Of a stretch of DNA of 33,003 bases, positions 8,294-15,490 are shown piece after piece. The number at the start of each line of letters is the position of its first letter. Within the stretch, counting starts at the first letter, position 1. The translations under genes and the position numbers were made by a program. The DNA is from Ornithomonoglobus_A sp045649025 (GTDB lineage: Bacteria; Bacillota; Clostridia; UBA1381). The stretch spans positions 1 to 33,003 of the forward strand of contig JAZRPB010000035.1 in assembly GCA_045649025.1 (NCBI GenBank), given 5' to 3'. Under the pieces are notes generated by a model that worked only from the letters and a program-made list of their open reading frames with translations, did no database searches and was not told the DNA's origin.

Positions 8294-8332
8294 TTACATT
8301 TCGTAAAATTTACATACACTTTTAAAATGCAT
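8294..8332 (-). CDS. Possible 12-residue leader peptide in the paaK leader
   Basis: On the minus strand AGAGGAG is followed, 12 bases later, by an ATG opening a 12-codon frame, MHFKSVCKFYEM, that stops 34 bases before the paaK ATG. Three of the twelve codons are aromatic (Phe, Phe, Tyr). Spacing is longer than ideal and a frame this short is easily found by chance, so the call is tentative. The setting, between a T-box and an aryl-acid gene, is why it is listed. Confidence 0.3.
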   Translation of the reverse strand: MHFKSVCKFYEM

Positions 8333-8406
8333 TTTTTATATCTTCTCCTCTAAAATAAAAATACCTTGAACTCTTCTCGTGTGCAATAGCTTAAAAAGTG
8401 ATTTAT

Positions 8407-8427
8407 AAAAAAGTCACTATCGTGACT
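8407..8427 (-). terminator. Short hairpin with U run, downstream of the T-box
   Basis: On the minus strand AGTCAC, loop GATA, GTGACT, then six T. The stem is only 6 bp, so termination would be weak. It sits between the T-box terminator and paaK, where it could be a second attenuation point or a pause site. Confidence 0.4.
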
Positions 8428-8468
8428 ATCGTTTACAAGCTCACTTCCATAGGTAGACTTTTTTGTAA

Positions 8469-8506
8469 TTCAGGAAATTACAACATAATTGTAGTAATTT
8501 CCTGAA
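8469..8506 (-). other. Inverted repeat with 13-bp perfect arms in the paaK leader
   Basis: TTCAGGAAATTAC (8469-8481) and GTAATTTCCTGAA (8494-8506) are exact reverse complements around a 12-base AT-rich loop. No U run follows directly. It begins 9 bases beyond the T-box U tract, so it would form only in read-through RNA; it could be an RNA stem or a protein site on DNA. Confidence 0.7.
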
Positions 8507-8514
8507 AGATAAAA

Positions 8515-8558
8515 CAAAAAAATCCCTTTAACAAATCCAAAAAAATTTGCTAAAGAGA
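8515..8558 (-). terminator. T-box terminator hairpin
   Basis: Arms 8523-8536 and 8545-8558 pair over 14 bp with two G-U pairs, followed on the minus strand by a run of seven or more T. The 5' arm starts with the CTCTTT that would otherwise pair with the T-box core, the usual mutually exclusive arrangement. Confidence 0.9.
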
Positions 8559-8798
8559 CGAATTATTTAATCCGCGGTACCACTCTTCTTGCATAGGTAA
8601 CTGATATTTACCTATACCACTTTAAGCTCCATTAAGCTCTTTGCACTCACGCAGCATTCTCGGGAGAAACTACTCGTTTTATAACTTTCACAGCTCCAAC
8701 TCGGAAGTGAAAGGCTACAATATACTCCGTTTTCGGCTCACACCAACCGCCGTATCTCTCATCACTTCAGTATATCTGCCGTCTTCGTCACTGTTATT
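8515..8798 (-). ncRNA. T-box riboswitch, probable Phe (UUC) specifier
   Basis: The T-box core AAGAGTGGTACCGCGG (8572-8587) is on the minus strand, with CGTCTCTTT after it to form the antiterminator. Stem I is recognisable: basal CCAAT pairs with GTTGG, followed by the GTGA/GAG kink-turn, then GAAG pairs with CTTC, then the specifier loop, then ATATACT pairs with AGTATAT, then AGAGA and an apical GGTTGGTG region. The pattern codon-A-CTTCC-GAG matches the glyQS layout (codon, A, five bases, GAG) and puts UUC (8709-8711) at the specifier, so uncharged tRNA-Phe should switch paaK-ACT on. The terminator stem 8523-8536/8545-8558 competes with the antiterminator. Core call very firm; specifier good but not proven. 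Confidence 0.93.
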
Positions 8799-8804
8799 GG
8801 TTGT

Positions 8805-8833
8805 ATTATAACCCTTTTAACATACTTTGTCAA
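8805..8833 (-). promoter_or_regulatory. Consensus promoter of the T-box/paaK operon
   Basis: Minus strand TTGACA (8828-8833), 17 bases, TATAAT (8805-8810): both hexamers are perfect. Transcription should begin near 8798, exactly where stem I of the T-box starts, giving a leader of about 540 nt. Confidence 0.92.
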
Positions 8834-8860
8834 TAGTTTTTTTAAAATTTTTCAAAAAAA

Positions 8861-8888
8861 GAACAGCCACAATAAAATGTGACTGTTC
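8861..8888 (-). terminator. Intrinsic terminator after ispH-rpsA
   Basis: Arms GAACAGCCACA (8861-8871) and TGTGACTGTTC (8878-8888) pair over 11 bp with one G-U pair and a six-base loop, followed by seven T on the minus strand. It closes the seven-gene run that begins at uvrC. Confidence 0.92.
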
Positions 8889-8900
8889 ATAATATACTAA

Positions 8901-10913
8901 TTATTCAGCGTCTTCTTCAACGTTGATAGGCTCTTCAACCTCTACCTCAGGGTCTGTTGAATATACAAGAGCTTCGCCATCTTCAACTACTTCCTCTTCT
9001 ACGGCAACAGTTTCTTCTTCCTTTGGCTCAATTAAAGCTCTGATACTTAATGAGATTTTCTTTGCATCCCAATCAGCTTCAGTAACCTTAACTTCAACCT
9101 CTTGTCCTATTTCAAGCTCATCTTCAGGCTTGCCGATTCTCTTATCTGCAATCTGTGAAATGTGAATAAGACCGTCAACGTTTGGAATAATCTCGGCAAA
9201 TGCACCAAATGGCATCATTCTAACAATCTTAACCTTTATAACATCGCCTACTGATATTTTGTTTTGTGCAATAACCCAAGGATTATCTTCAATCTTCTTG
9301 AAGCCCAAAGAAATCTTCTTTGTTTCTGCATTCAGTTCCTTGATGTATACTTCAAGGACATCGCCTTCTTTTACAACCTCTGACGGATGCTTTATCTTGT
9401 TCCATGAAAGCTCGCTTATGTGTACTAATCCGTCTACGCCGCCAATATCAACAAATGCACCGAATGAAGTTAGTGACTTAACTGTACCCTGGTACTTCTT
9501 ACCAAGCTCTGCATCTGCCCAGAATGCATCCTCTACTGCCTTTCTCTGCTCATCAAGAATAACTCTTACAGAGCCAATTACTCTTCTTCTTCTCTCGTCG
9601 ATTTCAATAATTCTGTACGATACAGTTGTGTTAACAAGAGTTTGTAGATCCTGAACAAACTTTTGCGAAGCCTGTCTTGCAGGAATAAATACCTGTGAGC
9701 CGTCTGTTAGAGCGATAACACCGCCTTTAACAGCTTTAATTATCTTACCTTCAAGAACTTCGCCTGCTTCAAATGAAGCCTTAATCTTGTTCCAGCTTTC
9801 CATTGCTACCAATTTCTTTCTTGATAGAACAACCTTGCCTTCAGCATCGTTTACGCCTACAACGTAAACCTTCAACGTATCGCCTTCTTTTACAACATCA
9901 GACGGCTTAAGTGACGGGTCATCTGTCAACTGGTCGGCCGACAATTGTCCGTTATACTTGAAGCCTCCTAAATCAACGATAACTTCATTGTTACGAACCT
10001 CTACAACCGTTCCGTCGATAATGTCTCCGTTGTTAAGAGTCTTGTTTTCATACTGTTCAAACAGTTCTGCGAAAGACTCTTCATTTTTTACTGTTTCACT
10101 CATAGCCTTTACTACCTCCTCGATAATACTGCCGGGCGTTGACGCACCTGCGGTAATACCTACTTTTTTAATATTATTTAAACAAGGAATTTCCTCGCTT
10201 GTTTCGACATGATAGGTAAGGTTGCAATTTTGCTTTGATATTTCATATAGCTTTCTTGTGTTTGAGCTTTCATAACCTCCCACAACAATCATAGCATCTG
10301 ACTTTCTCGAAAGCTCGTCCGCTTCCTCTTGTCTATCTCTAGTCGCACTACATATTGTATCAAATATCTGGGTACTTTTGCAAGCATTTTTTAAAAAATG
10401 TACTTTTTGCACAAAAATTTCTTTTTTTATTGTAGTTTGTGCTACAATGGAAATATCCTTATTTGCAATATACTCATCAATTGTATCATTCTCATCATAG
10501 GTTATATATGCACTATTAGAGCAATGACCGTTGATGCCAATAACCTCGGGATGATTTTTATCACCTATTATAACAATCTGTCTGCCTTTTGCGTACTCAT
10601 TTGCAACAATTTTATGAATTTTTGAAACAAACGGGCACGTAAGGTCAATAAACTCCCTATCCTTCAATTCATCATACACGCTTTGTGCTACTCCGTGTGC
10701 ACGTATAACAACAACACAGTCCTTTGGAATATCCTCCACTCTTTCATACGAAAAAACACCCTTATCCGCCAAATCCTCTATCACCTGAGGATTATGTATT
10801 ATAGGACCTATTGTTGCAATTTTTTTGCCTTCCTCTATTGCTTTGTATACACTTTCAACCGCACGTTTTACGCCATAGCAAAAGCCTGCAGTTTTTGCAA
10901 CGTTAATCTCCAT
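8901..10913 (-). CDS. ispH-rpsA: Fused IspH (HMBPP reductase) and ribosomal protein S1
   Basis: One 670-residue protein. Residues 1-280 are IspH, the last step of the MEP isoprenoid pathway, with all three iron-sulfur cysteines (12 in AGFCYGV, 93 in LTCPFVS, 188 in DTICSATRDRQ) and active-site HPEV at 121-124. Residues about 296-620 hold four S1 RNA-binding repeats, the last two the best preserved (SFGAFVDIGGVDGLVHISELSW and PFGAFAEIIPNVDGLIHISQI); an acidic tail follows. The fusion is known from many clostridia. I place the start at 10913, not at the upstream in-frame ATG (10949) inside plsC, because MEINVAKTAGF is the family N-terminus and AGGAG lies 7 bases before it. One base separates it from the plsC stop. 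Confidence 0.95.
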   Translation of the reverse strand: MEINVAKTAGFCYGVKRAVESVYKAIEEGKKIATIGPIIHNPQVIEDLADKGVFSYERVEDIPKDCVVVIRAHGVAQSVYDELKDREFIDLTCPFVSKIHKIVANEYAKGRQIVIIGDKNHPEVIGINGHCSNSAYITYDENDTIDEYIANKDISIVAQTTIKKEIFVQKVHFLKNACKSTQIFDTICSATRDRQEEADELSRKSDAMIVVGGYESSNTRKLYEISKQNCNLTYHVETSEEIPCLNNIKKVGITAGASTPGSIIEEVVKAMSETVKNEESFAELFEQYENKTLNNGDIIDGTVVEVRNNEVIVDLGGFKYNGQLSADQLTDDPSLKPSDVVKEGDTLKVYVVGVNDAEGKVVLSRKKLVAMESWNKIKASFEAGEVLEGKIIKAVKGGVIALTDGSQVFIPARQASQKFVQDLQTLVNTTVSYRIIEIDERRRRVIGSVRVILDEQRKAVEDAFWADAELGKKYQGTVKSLTSFGAFVDIGGVDGLVHISELSWNKIKHPSEVVKEGDVLEVYIKELNAETKKISLGFKKIEDNPWVIAQNKISVGDVIKVKIVRMMPFGAFAEIIPNVDGLIHISQIADKRIGKPEDELEIGQEVEVKVTEADWDAKKISLSIRALIEPKEEETVAVEEEVVEDGEALVYSTDPEVEVEEPINVEEDAE

Positions 10914-10914
10914 T

Positions 10915-11508
10915 TCAACTCTCCTGTGGTTGCATAAATATACCGTCATACACCTTCTCGGTAAGCTGTTGTGTTAAAGCATCATCAAGCTTTTGATTAT
11001 AATATTCATCAAAGGTAACAGGCACTCCAAAGTTTATTATTGCCTTATGTCTGAATTTATAATCACTGTCTATGTACACAGGCACAATCGGCACTTGCAT
11101 TTTATGGGCTATAACGGTAACGCCTGTTCTCAATTTCCCACGTGAACCGTCTTTATAACGTCTGCCTTGCGGAAACATCAATAAAACATTGCCACTCTTT
11201 AAGATTGAAAATGCGCCCTTTATTGCACCAACATCGCTTTTTCCTCTTTGTATGGGAAATGCACCAAGCTTGCTTAATAGGGCACCAAACGGCTTAAATT
11301 TAAAAAGCTCCGACTTTGCCATAAAATTTATTTTTCTGCCATATGCCGAGCCTACCATAACAGGGTCAAAATTACTGCGGTGATTGGGTGCTAAAATAAA
11401 CGCTCCCTCGCACGGTATATTTTCTTTACCAACAACTCTATATTTAAAAAATATATGCAAAAATATTCTGCATGCAGTTGTACAAAATTTATAAAACATA
11501 TTCTTCAC
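10915..11508 (-). CDS. plsC: 1-acyl-sn-glycerol-3-phosphate acyltransferase
   Basis: Adds the second acyl chain in phosphatidic acid synthesis, at the inner membrane face. The 197 residues include the catalytic NHRSNFD (H-x4-D, residues 43-48), motif FPQGRRYKDGS in place of the common EGTR, and VPIVPVYI. An N-terminal hydrophobic segment (about 5-22) could anchor it. The frame opens with GTG at 11508; an ATG at 11499 is an alternative, and neither has a strong ribosome site. It lies between cmk (9 bases) and ispH-rpsA (1 base), a common clostridial order. Confidence 0.92.
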   Translation of the reverse strand: MKNMFYKFCTTACRIFLHIFFKYRVVGKENIPCEGAFILAPNHRSNFDPVMVGSAYGRKINFMAKSELFKFKPFGALLSKLGAFPIQRGKSDVGAIKGAFSILKSGNVLLMFPQGRRYKDGSRGKLRTGVTVIAHKMQVPIVPVYIDSDYKFRHKAIINFGVPVTFDEYYNQKLDDALTQQLTEKVYDGIFMQPQES

Positions 11509-11517
11509 CAGATCACA

Positions 11518-12192
11518 TTAAAGTGATACATCCTTTATTAAATTCTTTATTTTATCCACAACCTCATCAAAGGTCATATCGCTTGTGTCGATAAGAAGCG
11601 AGTCATCAGTTTTCCTTAACGGCGAAATTTCACGCTCGCTGTCGTTTTTATCACGAGCAATAATATCACACTTGATTTGCTCAAAATCGCATTTCTCGCC
11701 TTTTTCCACAAGCTCATCGAAACGTCTTTTTGCACGTGTATCAACAGATGCCGTTAAAAATATTTTAATTGTTGCGTTGGGTAAAACTGTTGAGCAAATA
11801 TCTCTGCCGTCCATTATAACATCGGCTTTTTTTGCCATTTCCCGTTGCATTAAAACAAGCCTTTCTCTTACACCACCCATTGTTGCCACATTAGACGCAC
11901 CCTTACTTATTTGAGGAGTACGGATTTTATCGCTTATATCCTCGCCGTCAAGATACACCTGTAAAACACCATTATGGTATGTAAGTGCTATTTCTATATT
12001 GCCAACCAATTTTTCAACTTCACTTTGATTATTTTCTATATCAATACCTTTTTGAATTGCCGCATATGCCGCCGCCCGATACATTGCACCTGTATCCACA
12101 TACACAAAGCCTGTTTCCTTTGCAACAACCTTTGCAACAGAGCTTTTACCAGCACCTGCAGGACCATCAATTGCAACAGAAATATAACTCAT
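11518..12192 (-). CDS. cmk: Cytidylate kinase
   Basis: Phosphorylates CMP and dCMP with ATP. The 224 residues start with the P-loop DGPAGAGKSSVAK and VDTGAMYRA, and contain MDGRDICSTVLPNATIKIFLTA and the lid region RDKNDSERE, as in the family. Position between the HutP homologue and plsC-ispH-rpsA fits a translation and lipid housekeeping operon. Confidence 0.96.
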   Translation of the reverse strand: MSYISVAIDGPAGAGKSSVAKVVAKETGFVYVDTGAMYRAAAYAAIQKGIDIENNQSEVEKLVGNIEIALTYHNGVLQVYLDGEDISDKIRTPQISKGASNVATMGGVRERLVLMQREMAKKADVIMDGRDICSTVLPNATIKIFLTASVDTRAKRRFDELVEKGEKCDFEQIKCDIIARDKNDSEREISPLRKTDDSLLIDTSDMTFDEVVDKIKNLIKDVSL

Positions 12193-12215
12193 AATCCTTT
12201 TCCCTTTCCGTAGCC

Positions 12216-12635
12216 TTAATTAACAGACATTGCTCTGTGGCCAAGTCCGATTGCATTATCGTTTAGGTTTAGTAAGCCTATTTCAAAGAATACACATACA
12301 CTTATATGGTCATCACTTCGGGCAATACCAATTTTACCCCCAAGATTTAAACCAACACTCTTTTCGGTTATCTGACGCATAGCCTCGTGTGCCGCACCTG
12401 CAACTGCACCCTCTTCAAAATGGCTGTCGTTTATAAGTCCCTCTCTTTGTGAGGCAACAACTGCTCTTTCCAATATTTTTTTAACTGCACTGTCGAAACA
12501 ACCGCCAAAATCAATGGCAACAGTTTTTATTCCGCTTTTGATGTATTTTTCCTTAAGGTGCATTTCTTCTTCTCTGTTTTCACTTAATGCAAGCTTTATT
12601 GCTGCCCTGCATACCTGCTTACTGTTTACGTCCAT
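12216..12635 (-). CDS. HutP-family RNA-binding regulator homologue
   Basis: A 139-residue protein related to HutP, the histidine-dependent antiterminator of Bacillus hut operons. The resemblance is in the second half: EEGAVAGAAHEAMRQITEKSVGLNLGGKIGIARSDD and IGLLNLNDNAIGLGHRAM. Two of the three HutP metal-binding histidines appear kept (in AAHEAM and LGHRAM); the first is replaced by alanine by my alignment. No hut genes are present. ATG 12635 follows GGAG with 8-base spacing and fits the family start; a longer frame would run into the upstream gene. It sits between baiN and cmk in the same operon, so its target may be this operon or another RNA; function unknown. Confidence 0.8.
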   Translation of the reverse strand: MDVNSKQVCRAAIKLALSENREEEMHLKEKYIKSGIKTVAIDFGGCFDSAVKKILERAVVASQREGLINDSHFEEGAVAGAAHEAMRQITEKSVGLNLGGKIGIARSDDHISVCVFFEIGLLNLNDNAIGLGHRAMSVN

Positions 12636-12663
12636 AGTTTTTTCTCCATTTCCGTTTTTATAA

Positions 12664-13893
12664 TTACACACACTCAACTGCACTTTGTGCCGCAAGATAA
12701 CCTGTTGAAAATGCAGCCTGAAGATTATATCCGCCTGTGTATCCGTCAACGTCTATTACTTCGCCTGCAAAATACAAGTCCTTTATGAGCTTTGATTGCA
12801 TTGTTGACGGGTCAATTTCCGACACCTTTATTCCGCCCGAGGTTATAATAGCCTCGTTAATTGGCCTAAAGTCTTTTATTGTAAGCTTCAAGCCCTTTAT
12901 TGTTGACACAAGTGATGCTCTTTCCTCTCTTGTTATTTCACAAACATTCTTATGCGGATTAATTCCCGATAAATCTATTATAACATCTATAAGACTTTTT
13001 GGCAATAGGTCATCAAGACTATTTAAAAGTTGTTTTTTCTTATACTTTTCAAAATCACGCAAAATTCTTAAATCAAGCTTTGCTATATCAAGTGCAGGCT
13101 TTAAATCTATTTTTATATAATACTTTTCATTCTTTAAATCCTTAATTCTTGACGAGGCAGAAAGAATTATGGGTCCCGACACACCAAAATGCGTGAAGAG
13201 CATTTCGCCAAAATCCTCATAAACTGCTTTGTTTTTTGAATTATAGACCGTTATTGCTGTATTTTTAAGCGACAAGCCCATAACAGACTTAGCCCACGCC
13301 TCCTCTGTTTCAAGTGGCACAAGAGATGGTTTTAAGGGGGTTATTGTATGACCTGCCTCTCTTGCGAATTTATATCCGTCACCTGTTGAGCCTGTGCCAG
13401 GGTATGACTTACCGCCTGTGCAAACTATCACCTTGTCCGCTTCAATAACCTTATCGTTAACAAGTGCTCCGCACACTTTATTATCCTTTATAACAAGCTT
13501 TTGTGCACGTGATGATATAACCTTTACATTATGCTTTATTGCAAAGCGTTTTAATGCCATAACAACATCTGAAGCCTTATCGCTTACAGGGAACACCCTG
13601 CCACCACGTTCTACCTTTGTTTTAACACCATTTTCTTCTATAAGGCTAACAATATCATCATTAGTAAAGGAATACAGGGCACTGTATAAAAATTTAGCGT
13701 TTGTGGGATATTGAAGTATCATATCCTCAATTTCTGCAGCATTTGTTATATTACATCTGCCCTTCCCTGTTATTAAAAGCTTTTTTCCAAGTCGGTCGTT
13801 TTTTTCAATCAAAATAACCTCATCAGCACTCTTTGCAGCAACACCGCAGGCAATAAGACCTGCCGCACCGCCGCCAATTATCATTATTTTCAT
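12664..13893 (-). CDS. BaiN/HI0933-family FAD-dependent oxidoreductase
   Basis: A 409-residue flavoprotein. The N-terminus IMIIGGGAAGLIACGVAAKS is the FAD dinucleotide fold; KKLLITGKGRCNITN, TGGKSYPGTGSTGDGY, MLFTHFGVSGPIIL and the C-terminal GEVIDVDGYTGGYNLQAAFSTGYLAA are hallmarks of the HI0933/YhiN/BaiN family. Family members are annotated loosely as aminoacetone oxidases or bile-acid enzymes; the true substrate here cannot be told. Start 13893 is chosen because GGAG lies 6 bases upstream; its ATGA overlaps the stop of the preceding gene by four bases, which points to translational coupling. Confidence 0.92.
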   Translation of the reverse strand: MKIMIIGGGAAGLIACGVAAKSADEVILIEKNDRLGKKLLITGKGRCNITNAAEIEDMILQYPTNAKFLYSALYSFTNDDIVSLIEENGVKTKVERGGRVFPVSDKASDVVMALKRFAIKHNVKVISSRAQKLVIKDNKVCGALVNDKVIEADKVIVCTGGKSYPGTGSTGDGYKFAREAGHTITPLKPSLVPLETEEAWAKSVMGLSLKNTAITVYNSKNKAVYEDFGEMLFTHFGVSGPIILSASSRIKDLKNEKYYIKIDLKPALDIAKLDLRILRDFEKYKKKQLLNSLDDLLPKSLIDVIIDLSGINPHKNVCEITREERASLVSTIKGLKLTIKDFRPINEAIITSGGIKVSEIDPSTMQSKLIKDLYFAGEVIDVDGYTGGYNLQAAFSTGYLAAQSAVECV

Positions 13894-15467
13894 TTTATAC
13901 TCCAATTCTGCAAATTAACATAAAATGCATCTGCACCCATTGGTGATACATTGTTTATTCTTGCACTTGTATATATCTTATCCTTTTTAAATGCAATCGG
14001 AACTATTGGCATATCATCACTTAATACATCATGCAGTTGTTGATACAATGCCTTTTTATCCGTTTCATCACGTGTTGTTCCAAGCTGACTTATAAGCATT
14101 TCTATTGTTACATTATTATATCCAAGCTTGTTTGAAGCACCAAGTAAATCAGTAACATCCATATTTGCACTCATATTATGTCTGCCAAGATAGATGTCGT
14201 AATTTTTTGCCTGTATTCTCTGTGTGTACACATCATAAGGCAATTCCTCACTAACAATCTTTATTCCGTTCATATTAAGATTATCGTGTATCTTTTGGGC
14301 AATCATCACATCACCCGCATTATCCTTATTAACAAGCAATGTAACCCTTAACTGTTGGTTAATACCTCCCACAACCTTTGTATAGCCCTTGGTTTGTGCA
14401 ACAAAGCCATCAGCCTCTAAAAGCTCCTGTGCTTTTATTGAGTCTGTGCGGATATTATTGCTTGGCGTGTAATACACCGATGACGGATTATGTGATACAT
14501 CAACCGCTTGTATGGTTGAATACATAACCTTTTGTGCTATTTCTTCTTTATCTATCATCCAGAATATTGCCTGTCTTGCATTTTTACTTGAAAGAAAGGG
14601 CGAGCTATTATTAATTCCAAGATATATAAGCTCATTTGAAATATAGTCATTTATTTGTATATTTCCCTTTGGCGTATATTGATAATCCTCTATAAGCGAA
14701 GCATTGCATACATCTGCATTGCCCGAATTAAACATTGTAAAATACCTGTCTCGGTCGGGCACAACATCAATATACACACCGCCTATTTTTGCCTTTTGAT
14801 TATAGTAGTAATCAGACGCAAGAAGCATATACCTGTCCACACTCACCTTCCCCGAATATGAAAACGGCCCTGTACCAATTGGCAAATATGCTGAATTTGG
14901 TGTCATTGATGTTCTGTTTTTTATAATAGGAAATGTAAGAAGTGCTGCACCGTTTGGCAGGCTATGATTAAAGTTAATTCTCACATTCATATTATCTATA
15001 ATGCTGCACGAGGCAACATCATTAAGTGTGTAGCTTGTCTGACCTTTAAGTATACAATTTATTGTATATGATACATCATATGCATTAAATGCAGTGCCGT
15101 CGTGCCACGAAACACCGTCCTTGAGCTTTATATCTATACATCTGCCATCATCACTCAACCAGTACTCGCTTGCAAGCACCGCAACAGGATTAAGCGATGC
15201 ATCTAGTGCAAACAATGGTTCATACACAAACTTCATTGCATCCTTAACAGACTGCGAAGCCGTAAGAAGCGGATTAAACGTGTCGAAATCATACATACAA
15301 ATATTTATTGCATTTGCAACATCTTGAGATTTTTCGTTATTTAATACCTCTGTGTTGCTGTGCTTTTCGCTTTGAGGTAAATATCCCTTTATATTTTCAA
15401 TAACATCACAGCTGCATAGTGATAGCATCACAATCACAGTCATAAATAAAGATATTATCTTTCTCAT
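13890..15467 (-). CDS. Peptide/oligopeptide ABC transporter substrate-binding lipoprotein
   Basis: A 525-residue solute-binding protein of family 5 (OppA/DppA type). Residues 1-19 form a lipoprotein signal with lipobox LCSC, so Cys20 is probably lipidated. FVYEPLFALDASLNPVAVLASEYWLSDDGRCIDIKLKDGVSWHDGTAFNAYDVSYTINCIL is the family signature region (about 86-145); later parts keep the typical ARQAIFWMIDKEEIAQ. No permease or ATPase genes accompany it, so it is either an orphan receptor or works with a transporter elsewhere. Odd neighbours: it sits between uvrC and the BaiN-type gene in a housekeeping run, overlapping the latter by four bases. Confidence 0.9.
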   Translation of the reverse strand: MRKIISLFMTVIVMLSLCSCDVIENIKGYLPQSEKHSNTEVLNNEKSQDVANAINICMYDFDTFNPLLTASQSVKDAMKFVYEPLFALDASLNPVAVLASEYWLSDDGRCIDIKLKDGVSWHDGTAFNAYDVSYTINCILKGQTSYTLNDVASCSIIDNMNVRINFNHSLPNGAALLTFPIIKNRTSMTPNSAYLPIGTGPFSYSGKVSVDRYMLLASDYYYNQKAKIGGVYIDVVPDRDRYFTMFNSGNADVCNASLIEDYQYTPKGNIQINDYISNELIYLGINNSSPFLSSKNARQAIFWMIDKEEIAQKVMYSTIQAVDVSHNPSSVYYTPSNNIRTDSIKAQELLEADGFVAQTKGYTKVVGGINQQLRVTLLVNKDNAGDVMIAQKIHDNLNMNGIKIVSEELPYDVYTQRIQAKNYDIYLGRHNMSANMDVTDLLGASNKLGYNNVTIEMLISQLGTTRDETDKKALYQQLHDVLSDDMPIVPIAFKKDKIYTSARINNVSPMGADAFYVNLQNWSIK

Positions 15468-15490
15468 TTAACATTACTCCCTATACCAGA

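Noticed and set aside
10914..10949. Upstream ATG start for ispH-rpsA
   Set aside because: It would add 12 residues unlike any IspH and overlap plsC; the ATG at 10913 has AGGAG at good spacing and the family N-terminus.
11549..11560. DnaA box-like TTATCCACA
   Set aside because: A single copy inside cmk; no cluster, no AT-rich unwinding region beside it, so no case for an origin.
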